DNA of 64,000 nucleotides from Tolypeutes matacus (GCA_026826555.1 JAKSZT010054324.1:3804835-3868834); one strand, 5' to 3'. Shown: positions 11,936 through 60,709, numbered from the stretch's first letter. The notes: generated by a model from the letters alone, not told the origin. Translations and numbers: made by a program.

Positions 11936-12619
11936 GTTTCTCCTTTTATTTAATTTTGTTATACTTAACTAGTGACTGTTCTAATCATCAGATTGCTGAT
12001 ATTAAGTGCCTGGAAAATGTGATGAATACTGCTATTATCCCAAAGTCAGCATAAAAGCTTTGCTAAACATTTTAGAAAAACCATTCTTTGTAGAGATAGT
12101 AAAATCCTTTATAGGATTTATCTTCATATATATGAGAATCATTATTAAAAAGTAGAGAACCACAGACATGGGAAGTTCCAAAACTTATCAGCTGTAACCC
12201 CTTGAGCAAGTCTCTTAGACCCCTCATCTGTAAAATATGGGATTAATAACAACTCCAAAGCAGGCGTGCGAATCAGGTACATTAATATAAAAGAAAGTCC
12301 TTTGTAAATGTCAAATACCATGCAAATAGTCATTTTAAGAACAAAGTATAAAATTAAATTTTTATTCCAGGTAGTATATTTGGAAAGCAGAATTTGTGGG
12401 GTTGTTTGTTTGATTATAATATATAGAGAGAAGGACAGTGTTTGGTTTAATTATAATATATAAATATAGAAGGACAGTGTTCAGTTTTCAACTTTAGATC
12501 TTTAACTGGAAACAATATATGCTGCTTTTCACTTAGGAGTCAGTGATCATCGTTTTATTATTCTTGATGATGCCATATTTATGTAGCTATGGTGGATTTT
12601 CTTTAATTCATTCAATAAG

Positions 12620-12800
12620 TTCTATAACTGCCACAGTCACATGAAGCTATTTAAATTTAAATGAAATGAAATAAAAATGCAATTCCTCAGTTGCACAAGC
12701 TTCATTTCAAGTGTTCAAGAGCTACATGTTGGCAATAGCTACCATATTGGACAGCTCAGAAATAGAACATCTCACCACAGAAAGTTCTATTGGATAGTGC
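12620..12800 (-). mobile_element. Non-autonomous hAT-like DNA transposon
   Basis: Reverse complement carries 'cactatccaatagaac', 'gctgtccaatatggtag' and 'cacttgaaatg', a common mammalian MER-type element. A second copy lies at 16737-16862 in the other orientation. Confidence 0.6.
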
Positions 12801-13073
12801 TGATAGCTAATGAAAAGATTTGTAAAGGCTAAGCCAAGAAAATGAAAATAATTAATTTTATTGGTAGAAATGCTCTGACATTAAGGAAAAATTAAAGCCT
12901 GGATTATCTTTTATATATTGTTCAATCCACTGATAGTTTTTAGCAAAACTGGATGATGTGGTTAAAGTATATGTTCTAGTCAGAACAATTTCTCTAAGAT
13001 ACTCCAGACGTTAAAAGAAAAAAATGTTTATTTAATATAAAATGTATATTCAATAATATTTTCCCCTTTATAG

Positions 13074-13189
13074 TGCTATACAGCCAAAGGCTTAGAACTT
13101 ATTCAAGTGACAGTGGTTGATCCCGGCCTCCAGGTGGTCTACGATACATTTGTGAAACCAGATGAAGAAGTCATTAACTATAACACTAG
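13074..13189 (+). CDS. REXO1-like exon g
   Basis: Acceptor TTTATAG and donor GTATGC, 116 nt, phase 0 to 2. It encodes [19 protein letters not shown] and [18 protein letters not shown], the strand/turn just after motif I, strongly like REXO1. Confidence 0.92.
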
Positions 13190-13519
13190 GTATGCATTTT
13201 ATTAAGGGTATTGTTTTTGAAACTGCAGAACATTCAACACATTCCATTACGTCAGAAAGTCTGTTTTCTTACGTAACCCTGAGTAATCATAACTTAGGTA
13301 TGGCATGCAGAATAACAGTGTTGAGTGCAAATTCAATTTTATTAATCATTATTAAGATCTGACATGTTTCAGACTCAAACTCAGTGCTAACTTGAGATAG
13401 TGTAATACTGATGTGCCCTTAATTTTTAAGTTTCATATGAAGCATCCAATGATATCTTTGATTAATTTTAAATTGAGTTTTCTAAAGGTGTAGGAATGAA
13501 CCGCATAACATGTTGTGTA

Positions 13520-13680
13520 GTGTATATGCATGTATGTATGTGTATGTATATATGAATTGAGTGCATGTAGGTGTGTGTGCATGTAGATGTGTGCATGTGC
13601 AGGTGTATACTACATGTAGGTGTGTATATGTGTGTGTATATATATACACACACATACTATGTCATGGCTCATACACTTTA
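13520..13680. repeat. TG/TA-rich simple repeat
   Basis: Imperfect tgtgta/tgtgca units ending in a TATATA/CACACA palindromic stretch. The reverse-strand His/Thr/Tyr-rich ORF here is low-complexity noise. Confidence 0.8.
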
Positions 13681-14258
13681 AAATTTATGTATATAATGGG
13701 AAACACTCAACTTTTCTAGAGTGAAAATTTAGAAGTGATTATTTACTGGTGTGAATGTATTTGTTGTCCAATTTTCTTTGAATAACAGACTCTCCAAAGG
13801 CACTTAAAATTCGGCTTGTTTACATATATGTGTAAATAATTTTGGAAGACAATAAAGCAAGGTGGTCATGTAAATTTGAAACTGTTTTGATGATAAAAGT
13901 TGAGAATAATTATAGGCAACTCTGTTAGCAAGCATTTTTTTCTAACATAAATTTGACAGCTCAGTAAAAAAAAAGATTGTATATATTTAACACTCATTAA
14001 ATGTAGTTATCAAAAAAATGAATTTTGTTTAATAATAATTTCTTATGCGAATATTCTCACTGTCCTGATTCTGTGATAATCAGGGTGGGCTAAACATTCG
14101 CTATATTAGAAACCATGCATGTGTCCCCAGACCTCGTTTTCCTCCCTAGGTCTGGTTTTTAGAATGCTGGTGATAAACTAAGCCTGATTTATTATATGTC
14201 CATCCTGTATGGGAAAAGACTGTAACTCTAGGTATCTCTGGTCAACCTTAAGAGATAT

Positions 14259-14715
14259 AGCAGGGGGCTATATCTGGTTGGCATCCATCTCCCATATGGA
14301 GGGACCTGGGTTCGATCCCCGGGACCTCCTGGTAAAAATTTTAAAAATATATAGAAGGTGCGTGGGCCGCCAGGCCCTGTGCGCGGGCGCACCACCAGTT
14401 CCCGCGAGCCACACAGCAAGATGATGACATAATAGGAGAGTGACACAAGGGAGAGGCAAGATGAGACGCACCGAAAAACCAGCAACTAAGGTTGCACAGG
14501 CAGGATGCCTCTCTCCTACATCAGAGATTCCAAGGATTGAATCCCAGTGAAGACAGGAGGAGAAGGATGAGAAGAGAGGGCAGAAAATGGACACAGAGTT
14601 GCCCAGCGAATGGACACAGAAACAGCAAAAACGGGGGGGGGGGAGTGGGAAGGGGTGTAAAAATGGATAACAGTAAATAAATAAATAAATCCTTAAAAAA
14701 GAAAGAAAAAAAAAT
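14259..14715 (+). mobile_element. Dimeric DAS-type SINE with damaged head
   Basis: Same dimeric structure as 3811-4251, with B boxes 'ggttcgatcccc' and 'ggattgaatccc', a poly-G run and an AAATAAAT tail. The head reads 'gggggctatatctggttgg', lacking about nine bases where the other copy has its A box, so this copy has lost the 5' promoter half. Confidence 0.85.
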
Positions 14716-15254
14716 AATAATTTCTTGATCTCATTTGATTTTTTTTTTTTCCTACTCATTTTGGCCATATCCTAATAGCCTCAAATATTCAACCCTTATT
14801 GGTTCTTATTTTTTCATGGGTTTTAGATCTCCCCTAACTTCTTTCTGGAAGAGGTCCAGATATACAAAAGGAAATATTTGATAATTATTGATATTCATAA
14901 TGGCAAAATGATGGCTGAGAGGCTTGCATTGTGATTAAAAAAACCTTTTGAATCTTAACAAAAACCTTCAAATGCATTCAATATACAGCATTATTTTTTT
15001 TAAGTTATAAAATGAATAAATGAATCCATGTACTAATCTATGATAATTTCTTCTTAATCCAAATATTTGATTAACCATATATCACATTTCCTGACTAAGT
15101 GAGATGATGGAGCAGTTATCTTTTGTTTCTTACAGGAGACAGCAATATCACCATTTAGTTAGGTTGAAAATTCTTTGGCAGTATTTTTTGCTCTTGCTTT
15201 TCTTCTAAATTTCAGTGAAGCATAGCAGTAACCATGTTCCTGAGCATTCAGTTA

Positions 15255-15570
15255 ATAGTTTCCTGCATGCTTTTTCATTAGACCCTTATAAACCAGTAGG
15301 ATTTGTCATTACCACTAGTTTACAGATGGGAAGACTAAAAGTCATATAAGGTTGGTATGTATTGTGAAAATTTTTATTTTTACCCACAATAAAAAATAAA
15401 TAAATTAAAAACAAAAAACAACAACAACAAAAAACTATATGGAAAATAAATAAATAAATATATAAATAAATAAATAAATAAAAGTCATATAAGGTTGAAA
15501 CCCAGGTAGTCTACATTCTGCCTAGGACTCCACCTGCCTTTCCACGCTACCACATTTTATCTTCAAGTTT
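15255..15570 (-). mobile_element. MIR-like fragment split by an insertion
   Basis: 'tttacagatgggaagacta' on the left continues as 'gaaacccaggtagtctaca' on the right, with the insert 15355-15478 between. Confidence 0.55.
15355..15478 (+). mobile_element. Short retroposed insert of unknown source with 19-bp TSD
   Basis: The 19-bp duplication taaaagtcatataaggttg occurs at 15336-15354 and 15479-15497 without mismatch. The insert is about 124 bp, A-rich and ends in AAAT repeats, like a heavily 5'-truncated LINE or processed RNA. The source was not identified. Confidence 0.8.
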
Positions 15571-15843
15571 TCGTTAATGAGAGATAGGCCACTTAGATAA
15601 ATTGTATTTGATAAAACTCAGATATGCAAAGATTAGAATTTAACATGAACTCTCTGATTTCCCACAGCCTTGCGTTATTAATCCATATTACAAATTTTCC
15701 TAGATTACCAAAGGGGTAGTTGAAAGTCATGTAAATGAGATCTTTGTTTTTTCCAGCAGTAACGTCTTCCAGCTGTAACTGATGGACCCCTCCCTCTGAG
15801 CTACCTTGTTTACTTACACATTTTATGTGCCTTGTTGGGTTAG

Positions 15844-15982
15844 GTTTTCTGGTGTGGTGGAAGATGACTTCAAGAATACTAAGACATCAATCCGTGATGT
15901 GCAAGCCATCTTGTTGAACCTGTTTAGTGCTGACACTGTATTAATTGGACATAGTTTTGAACATAGTCTGCATGCTTTTAAG
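15844..15982 (+). CDS. REXO1-like exon h (exonuclease motif II, D to S)
   Basis: Acceptor GGTTAG and donor GTAAAG, 139 nt. It encodes [20 protein letters not shown]. Family motif II has Asp two residues after the Glu (IGHxLExDLxALK). Here that position is Ser, so a metal ligand is missing. Confidence 0.92.
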
Positions 15983-16492
15983 GTAAAGAATCACAGCCTC
16001 TTATTATTTATTTATTTATTTATTTTTTTACGAATCTAGATGTGTTAAGGTAGTAGTCATTACCATTGTGTTATCACTGATTATTTGATTTGTCCCATTA
16101 ACCAAGAAAACAAGAATCATCATCTGTGCTGATGAAATACTCTAACTACCAAACACCAGAACCAGTCTAAAACAGCTAACATCATTTGGCTAATCAAGAT
16201 CAGAAAGAATAATAAACAATTATGATAAAACCAAAATAATTATTTTGACAGACTCTCTTTAATATTCAAATGGATAAGCCTATGTCTATCTAACAAGTTA
16301 TTTTATTTACATACTTAGAGCTTTTTTTCACATTAAAATCAGGTAAGCTTATAGGTAGAAAGTTGGTATTAAATGTCGTGTTCATTTTTTCCGCATGGTG
16401 GAATTAAAATTTTCACCTTAATATATTCCAGGTTAGTATAGTCTGTCCTTTGTTCTGTATTCTAGAACTATAAACTACAATAAACTATTTTA

Positions 16493-16706
16493 TTGTAATA
16501 AACCAATAAACTACAGCCCATGGGCTGGACCTGTTTTGTGGTAAATATTGTTATTGGAACACAGCCATACCCATTCATTTACACAGTCTTTATGGCTGCT
16601 TTCACACTATAATAGCACTGTTGAATGGTTTTGACAGAGACCATTTAGCCTGCAAACCTCAAATATTTATGATCTGGCACTCTATGAAAAAGTTTACCAA
16701 ACCCTT
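16493..16706 (+). mobile_element. MER-type DNA element
   Basis: Carries 'cccatgggctggacctg', 'ttggaacacagccatac' and 'gacagagaccatttagcc'. The same family occurs in reverse, split by an L1 tail, at 59005-59596. Confidence 0.65.
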
Positions 16707-16736
16707 GATAACCAATAGAATTTTGTATTCTGCATA

Positions 16737-16862
16737 GGCACTGTCCAAACAACATGGTAGCCACTAGCCACAAGTGGCTATTGAGTATTTGAAATGTGAC
16801 TGAGGAATTGAATTTTAATTTGATTTAATTTTAATTAATTTTACTGTAACTAGTGACATGTG
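16737..16862 (+). mobile_element. Non-autonomous hAT-like DNA transposon
   Basis: 'gcactgtccaaacaac', 'ggtagccactagccac', 'tggctattgagtatttga'. Second copy of the element at 12620-12800. Confidence 0.65.
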
Positions 16863-18104
16863 ATTTCTAGCTACAGCACAGTTCTGGAACTTTGGGGACA
16901 TTTACTGAATATCTGTCTCAGCTACCCTGGAACTTACCTTCATGTAAAGAGGCGCTCTTTCTTCTTTAGTGCAAGAATACAAAACCATTTAATTTTCATA
17001 GGTGAATATCAGCCTTTTTTCCTTTTAGGTAGAACCCAAGGTTTACGATATTTGCTTCAAATAGCAATGTTGTCTCTGTGTGTGAGAGAAAAGACTGGAA
17101 CATGTTTCCATCCAGACCCTGCCAAACTGTGGGAAAAGAGAGTTGGGAGCATGAGTTTTCCATAAGAAAGTGTTTCACAGGGATATTCTTCTGTCACCTC
17201 AGAGATATCACCTCCCAAACTAAACTTCTCACCATGACATTCCTGCCTCTGACTTTTCAGGAACTATCTGGGTGCCTGTCTCTCAGACCAGAAAATTTCA
17301 AACTATGGCTTTTCTTTATTCCTTGTAATCACTGTTTCTTCCTTTCAGGTACCTCATGAATTTTCCTATTTTTCTCCATTTCCACCATGGCCCTCTAAAT
17401 TTTAGTGTCACCTTCTTAGGGAAGACATCCCTTGTCCCCTAAGCTGATTTAGCTGCTTGCACTCTTCCCTCTCTCCTACTACTCTGAAAATCCCTGAGAG
17501 CAGAAACATTGTGCCCCTAGTTCTGGAGACAGGGTCAGCACCCAGGCAGTGTTTGCTGAGGGAACACCCCACACACACCCTATTCCCTCTTCCCTCCCTC
17601 CTGAGGGCCTGCTGCCGCTTCCAGGCTGTTTCTTTTCCTATTGGGTTCCCTACTCAGGCCCCTGCAGACAAGAACTGGGGCCTTGGGGCTGACGCAGTAA
17701 ATGAGAATCTAAAGTGCCTAGGTCAGACATGGTGTAATAGCTGCTAAACTTTAAATGCCCGAGTCCTCATTTCTTAATCAGTCTTTAAATAAGTCTTGTC
17801 CTGAGGCTAATCTTAAAATGTTCCTTTCAAAATACAGATCTCCTGCTGAGGAGTGCACACTTGTACCTCATGTTTTAGATTCTCAGCTATCTGATCCCTC
17901 CTCTTCATATCGATTTTACCATATTTCCCACTTTACTAAACTTCAGTAAAAAATTATGCAGCTTTTTCCATGTGTAAACAAAGATTTGGAACTAGATAGG
18001 ACTGAACCCTTGTCCCTGCCTCCTCCCCAGAGGCAGACAAGTAAATCACTGAGGAACCTGGCTCTCTGACAGAACTTTTTTTCAAGTCATGATTGGAACC
18101 TCTC

Positions 18105-18385
18105 TGCACTGGTGGTGTGGCATGGTGGGGAAGCAGGGACTCAAAAGTCAGGTTGCTTAGATTTGATTTCCTTCTACTGTGCTAGTTTAGCTTAGGTGAA
18201 TTTCTTAACCTCTTAAAACCTGTTTCCTTGGCCGTAAAATAAGGGCAGTAAAAACACCTACCTTGTTAGGTCACTCTGCAGAAGTAATGAGAGAATTCAT
18301 GAAGAGTTCTTGGACCAGCACCCGATGCTTGGTAGCTGCTCCATGTTAGCTGCTCTGGTAGCATAGTTATTGTCACTACGCACAT
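18105..18385 (+). mobile_element. MIR SINE
   Basis: Sense MIR: 'gaatttcttaacctcttaa', 'cctgtttccttggccgt', followed by the usual 'cacctaccttgttagg'. Confidence 0.75.
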
Positions 18386-18454
18386 TATCCTTATTCTGTG
18401 CTGCGAGTGTTTATCTGAAGGGCTTCCAATGGATTTTTCTCTTATGCTTGACAG

Positions 18455-18576
18455 TTAATCCATACTTCTGTTGTGGACACGACAGTTATGTTTCCTCATC
18501 GCCTAGGCTCACCTCACAGAAGCTTCCCTTAGGAGCTTGGTAGCTGACTACTTGCAGAGAATCATTCAGGATGGTG
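18455..18576 (+). pseudogene. REXO1-like exon i with +1 frameshift and premature stop
   Basis: Acceptor TTGACAG and donor GTAAGA. The first 22 codons read on in frame (VVDTTVMFPHRLG, as in REXO1). Then homology jumps to the next frame at 18522 (ASLRSLVADYLQRIIQDG). The exon is 122 nt, but flanking phases require 121, so one base is surplus within about 18515-18524. In the original frame a TAG follows at 18530-18532. The stop ends 44 nt before the last splice junction, close enough that nonsense-mediated decay might not act. Confidence 0.85.
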
Positions 18577-19940
18577 GTAAGAGCCCGTTTGCTCAAGATT
18601 TGTTTTGGGACCCTCAGTCTGACTTGACTGAACAAACCATGTGGGTCATATAGGGTCTGCTGTCGGAAATGCTTTTTTTGGTGGGATGCTGGCTTCTCCT
18701 CTTAGGTTCACAGCTGCTTGTGTAAAAAGTGTTACATGCCCACTGCCTGGTTTAGTCAGTCCTGAATGCACCACATACAGTAAAACAACAATTATACTGA
18801 GAACAGAGGTCAGATAATTGTTTATCAAGTTGCTTAGCCTTTGAATTCATGCATAAAGTTTTTCTTGGTGTGGAAATCTAATTGCATTCTAAATTTTGCA
18901 GTATGTCTCTTTTCTTGTATACATCTCATTAAATCAAATGACACTTTAAAATTGATTGGGCCCGGGTTATCTCACCCAGGATAAATATATATTTAGTTTA
19001 TGTGTGCATGTGTGTATATATGTATATGTGTTTAAGTATGTATGTATGCCTATATATAGTATATGTGTTTTGTCTTAGAAGAAGAATAGCTCAAATGCAG
19101 TAAACTCATTATGAGTGCACTTGCTTTATGTCAGATTGGTATATCTTGCTCTTTTGTTTTTTCTTGATGAACCTTATATAACACTAAATAAGCTAAATCA
19201 AGTGCAACAAGCATAACCACCAATTACCATGTTAGTGGCATCTCCACGTGCACAATTTACCAGTGTCTGGTATGATGGCTACACAGCAACACTCAAACAA
19301 ACCCATATAGGCCCCTCCTATGCACAAGACAGTAGAGACAGTTAATTTTCAGTTTGTTGAAATTATGTTTTAATGCTACTTGTTCCTAGAGATACTTAAG
19401 ACATGGTCTGCACCTCTAATCATCTCATTACTTATAAACAATGCAGACTCATGCTAGGGCACACTAATACTATTCTTGGAGAGGTCTTAGATTTACATCA
19501 TCTGCTTTGTTACAAGTATTCATATCTCAGAAAGAATTCCCATAAAAGTCCATTATAGAATTTATAAAGTGTTCTGTTGAAAACAATCTTGAACCATGCA
19601 CATAAGTTTTATTCACCAACAACAAAAAAATTGCCTATTTAAAATAAAATCTTCAAAAATTTAACATGTAATACCATGTTATTTTTAGAGTAAGACACAA
19701 GTTAAAAAAATGAAATGAAAAATATTTTACCATTTTAGAAGTGTTGGCCAAATGATTTTTCTCATCTAATCTTAAATATCACTTTATTATTTTCACCAGA
19801 AGGATAGATTTTATATTTTGGATAAATTTCATCTGCTTTTAAAAACCACATAACCTTGTATCTGCCATTATTTTGTTTAGGGAGGTGCACTTTTTCTTAA
19901 AAAGTTTAATGCATTATTTTATATTCTGTGCTATTTATAG
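18577..19940. other. Last intron of the REXO1-like gene
   Basis: A TA/TG-rich low-complexity patch lies near 18985-19065. Otherwise no recognisable element. Confidence 0.5.
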
Positions 19941-20023
19941 GTCACAATTCTAGTGAAAATGCAACAGCTTGCATGGAACTGGTTCTCTGGAAGGTGAAAG
20001 AAGACCTGAAAGGAAAGAAGTAA
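19941..20023 (+). CDS. REXO1-like last exon (exonuclease motif III, D to N)
   Basis: Acceptor TTTATAG. It encodes HNSSENATACMELVLWKVKE and a short Lys-rich end, stop TAA at 20021-20023. The DEDDh motif III is HxxxxD; here the His is kept but Asp is Asn. It lies after the frameshift, so it would not be translated in the proper frame from this allele. Confidence 0.88.
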
Positions 20024-20431
20024 TCACTTTGCACAAAAACATCTTAAATATCTTCATTGCTGCTTCAGCGACCAACCCTCTGGCTTCCACTGCTGGCTAT
20101 AGACTTTGGTCTATGAAGGTAGGGAGGTTCCTTGGCACTTTCCCAAAAAAAAGGAGGAAAATGCTGGTGATGCTTATTTATTACATATTTTAAAACTTAA
20201 ATTTTCACACTGATTTATAAAATTGGAGCTTGAGAGAAATTAAGCTGGCTTGAACTTTTTACTCCTCTTCCTACTGTGTGAATAACAGTAGAAGATGGTT
20301 TAGAGTTGGAGTGACGGGTCCATGACTTTCCCCAAAGTCATTTCTCAGGCTACCTACATTTTTTTTCTTCTCTAAACACCTAAAACCATCAACTAAACTG
20401 CTTGGAATTAAAAAACAACAACAACAACCTT

Positions 20432-20437
20432 AATAAA
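20432..20437 (+). terminator. Candidate poly(A) signal of the REXO1-like gene
   Basis: AATAAA about 410 nt after the stop. A second AATAAA at 20969-20974 is an equal alternative. Use is inferred only. Confidence 0.35.
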
Positions 20438-21329
20438 ATTGTCACAGCTTCTCTTAGCTTTCCTATACAGGAATAGAAATGGAGATTTTTCCCTCACAAA
20501 ACATGGAAGTAAATGTAAGAGTTTCAGTGCGCTCTGTTGACATAAAGGTGTTGGTCATTTGGCTATTGTGTAATCTATTTTAATTCTAACTAGGTGTACT
20601 GTTACTTGTTTATAAATTTATATCAGCAATGCATTAATATATTTTAAAAGGCAGTGTTACATATATTGGTCTTCTAAACACACTAAATTGTAATCTGTCT
20701 TCCCAACACATGAATTGCCTAATCCCTTTATGGGGCTAGTTCTTCTTTCTTAATTGATTTTTCATAATGTGGAAATTATATGACTTTATTCAATTTGACT
20801 ATTTACCTTTGAGTAAAAGTCCATGAATCTTCAATATTAATCCTGTAAACGTGCCACAAGGTGCCTTTGCCAATGGTGTAGGCGATTCACAGGGCAATCA
20901 GTAGTATGGCCTCTGTGGTAGGCATGAATTGGTTGCTTTCTGACAGTTAACTGTGATGATAGACCCTTAATAAATACTCCTCAAGTTTGCTGCCTTGTTA
21001 TTTCGAACTTACAATGAAATCTTAATCATCACTCAGTACCTTTTTCTTGCTACTGCAAGTACTTATTAGTTATCTCTTTTTGTCACATACTTGATGTGGT
21101 ATAAATTTATACTGGTATAAATTTATATTATCTTAAATAGTAGATAATCGGGAAGGTCAAGCTATAATAGGAAAAAACTTATTGTCACTACTTACTTGTA
21201 CATTCCGAAGCCATACACAAACTTTGAGGACATTATTTGCATTTTCAGATCACACTTGCACTTGTTCAGTTCCAGGTATATGCAAACCAAGAGTTGACAG
21301 CACTACAGTCAGGTAAAAGGCAAAGGAAC

Positions 21330-21362
<33 letters not shown>
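21330..21362. repeat. TA dinucleotide microsatellite
   Basis: A run of about 15 TA units between the two convergent 3' ends. Confidence 0.95.
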
Positions 21363-21365
<3 letters not shown>

Positions 21366-21906
21366 ACCTATTTTCATTGGTTTTTCATTTGAGTTTCCAT
21401 TTAGTTGCTCAAATCAGTGGTATGCCAGCAGCCTTGCTTTTGCTCTCTCTACTTAAAAATGCTGTTGTGAATAAGGAATGTTTAGGATAAGGTTTGTTTT
21501 CTGGTCATCTTTTCTGAATAAATAAGGTTGGTTAGATGGCAGAAATATAGTGCTTTGTCAATATGCTAAACCACTACTTTACATTGTAACTCAGTTAAAA
21601 GGAGTTCAGATTCTAGGTCCTCAGTTCGCGTGGGAACCTTACCAGAGAGTGACTTTTTTTCTAACAAAGTTTGCTGCCTAAATTCAAGAAAATGAACTAG
21701 ACTCTAGAACACTGCCAACTTTTCCAACCTTGTGAGTCTGAGATCCCATCTCTGGTGAAGTATCCTCATTAACAGCTTTACATGCATATTACTGAGGAAT
21801 TAGAGGTTGATAAAATTGAAGGCAGATTTTTTTTTTTAAGCCTAATAAAGACATTTAACAATACCTCTGAGACACAAACCTGGACCAAAATGTGGTAGGC
21901 AAGATA

Positions 21907-21912
21907 TTTATT
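21907..21912 (-). terminator. Candidate TEK poly(A) signal
   Basis: TTTATT on plus (AATAAA on minus), about 0.9 kb beyond the TEK stop. Another copy at 22057-22062 would give a shorter 3' UTR. Use is inferred. Confidence 0.4.
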
Positions 21913-22828
21913 CACTTACTATATGATCTCAGTGCAACATGGCCTACAGTATAAATGGAAAACTCACAACTGATCAAAACTAAAATTTTTTACAAAGTTC
22001 AATACAATATGATGAAAGTCACAATGTCTCCCAAATATAACTCCAGGTTTTCTATTTTTATTATTTCTTAAAATACATAAATCAGTGTTACCAGAGAAAC
22101 TACCACTAAATGCCATTGACTTATCTCTTAAACTTATTTATACTTCTAAGGGTTTTTATGCTTCTAGGAATAAACTTTACATCTGTTTTTAGATGTTAGC
22201 TTTCTGAACGGATATGGGCTCTGGAAATACATGCCGAAGTTGTTATATGACCAAATGAGGTTGGCCTAACTTCTGCAGATAAGAGAGAAAATTTGGAGAT
22301 AGAGGAATCTCTTTCACACCACTTGGAGTTTTCAGTCTCTCAACTCTTTAACTGATGGCTTGTTAGAATTCTTACAATTCTATCACTTTTCTCACCCTTC
22401 TAACATTGGGTCATTGTTGAGTTCACTAACAATGTTTTACTTCTACCCAGTAAAACATTTCAAAGCATTCAATATAAAGGTAAATATCAAAAATATATAG
22501 GACAATAATGAGTTACGCATTACAGTAATTGTACTTTCACACCTTCCTAACGAAGTCCACATTTTTAGAAAAATATATTATTGCATATGAAACCACAAAC
22601 AGCATTCTGATTTCAGTACATTCTTCCTCCAAACAGTGTGTACAGTCCTATTAGAGTCAGAGTGTACTATAGACCCACACACAGGGGTTTTTTGGGGAAG
22701 GTCCCAGACACACAGCAATATATACATGTCTATGTTCTATATCACATCTCCTAGGCAGAGGCTTGCTTATCTTCTTGGCATGTATCAAGGATTTCTCATG
22801 TCGGTAAAGGGGGAAAAGATGGCCTGTC

Positions 22829-60185
<37,357 letters not shown>

Positions 60186-60485
60186 CTGCAAACAAAGACA
60201 TCAAAAGCCAGTATTACTACAGAGGAAGTGAGAAAACTAAGGCTGTAGGAAGCTAGTTTTTTGGTGTTGTTGCTTGTTTTTTTTTTTTTCACTCTAGGCT
60301 ATCAACCTTGCTGATTTATATATGGTAGTGTGTGATTTAACTGAATTATCAGGAAATTAAAAGATTGGGAAATTCTGCTTCCAGGAGAAATGAATAAACT
60401 CCTATAAGGACCTTCTCATAGATAATAACTATAAACTCTAGACAGCATTCAAAATAAAAACTATATGGAAGCACTCAGGGGTGGG

Positions 60486-60660
60486 GTAGGGAGCTGAGGT
60501 GGATCAAGCGATTGAGCGGCTCTCTCCCACATGGGAGGTCCCAGGTTCGGTTCCTGGTGCCTCCTAAAGAGAAGACAAGCTGACACAGACAGCATACAGA
60601 GAGCAGCCAGTGAGTGCAAACAATGGGGGGGGAGGAATAAATAAAATAAATCTTTAAAAA
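60486..60660 (+). mobile_element. Older DAS-related SINE
   Basis: 'ggtggatcaagcgattgag', B box 'caggttcggttcctgg', AAATAAATC tail. More diverged than its neighbour. Confidence 0.8.
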
Positions 60661-60709
60661 AATAAGTCGGGGGGGAGTAGGTTCTGGAGGGGAATCAACA
60701 TTTGGGAGA

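Larger units (their letters stand above)
13190..15843. other. Intron of the REXO1-like gene
   Basis: Contains a TG/TA-rich microsatellite (13520-13680), a dimeric SINE (14259-14715), a MIR fragment (15255-15570) and a small retroposed insert in it (15355-15478). Confidence 0.65.
15983..18454. other. Intron of the REXO1-like gene with DNA transposon copies
   Basis: Holds two old DNA elements (16493-16706 and 16737-16862) and a MIR (18105-18385). The region 16870-18100 looks unique; its short ORFs show no recognisable protein features. Confidence 0.6.
3088..20023 (+). pseudogene. REXO1-like paralogue, C-terminal exons, catalytic residues lost and frameshifted
   Basis: Ten exons (3088-3184, 4857-4916, 7765-7914, 9390-9503, 11361-11434, 11615-11722, 13074-13189, 15844-15982, 18455-18576, 19941-20023) encode the C-terminal half of a REXO1/RNA exonuclease 1 family protein: a basic linker, a Cys-rich zinc-binding region, then the DEDDh exonuclease fold. 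Total coding length is 1062 nt once one surplus base in the ninth exon is discounted, which is exactly 354 codons with the stop. REXO1-family enzymes trim RNA 3' ends in the nucleus. Here motif I reads NCE instead of DCE, motif II reads IGHSFEHSL with Ser at the catalytic Asp, and motif III reads HNSSEN instead of HxxxxD. Catalysis is therefore unlikely. Introns are retained, so this is a segmental paralogue and not a retrocopy. The 5' exons lie left of the window. It could still be a non-catalytic protein gene if the extra base is an assembly error. Confidence 0.75.
20024..22828. other. Intergenic region between convergent genes (both 3' UTRs)
   Basis: The stop codons of the REXO1-like gene and TEK face each other across 2.8 kb. 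Plus-strand AATAAA signals lie at 20432 and 20969, and minus-strand ones (TTTATT on plus) at 21907 and 22057. A TA repeat sits between. No further gene was recognised. Confidence 0.6.

Noticed and set aside
13468..13653. His/Thr/Tyr-rich reverse-strand ORF
   Set aside because: Pure TG/TA simple repeat translation.
14228..14768. Reverse-strand ORF of 166 codons
   Set aside because: It lies within the second dimeric SINE and is low complexity at its start.
19969..20193. 74-codon ORF overlapping the last REXO1-like exon
   Set aside because: Wrong frame relative to the REXO1-like homology; it is a shadow of that exon.
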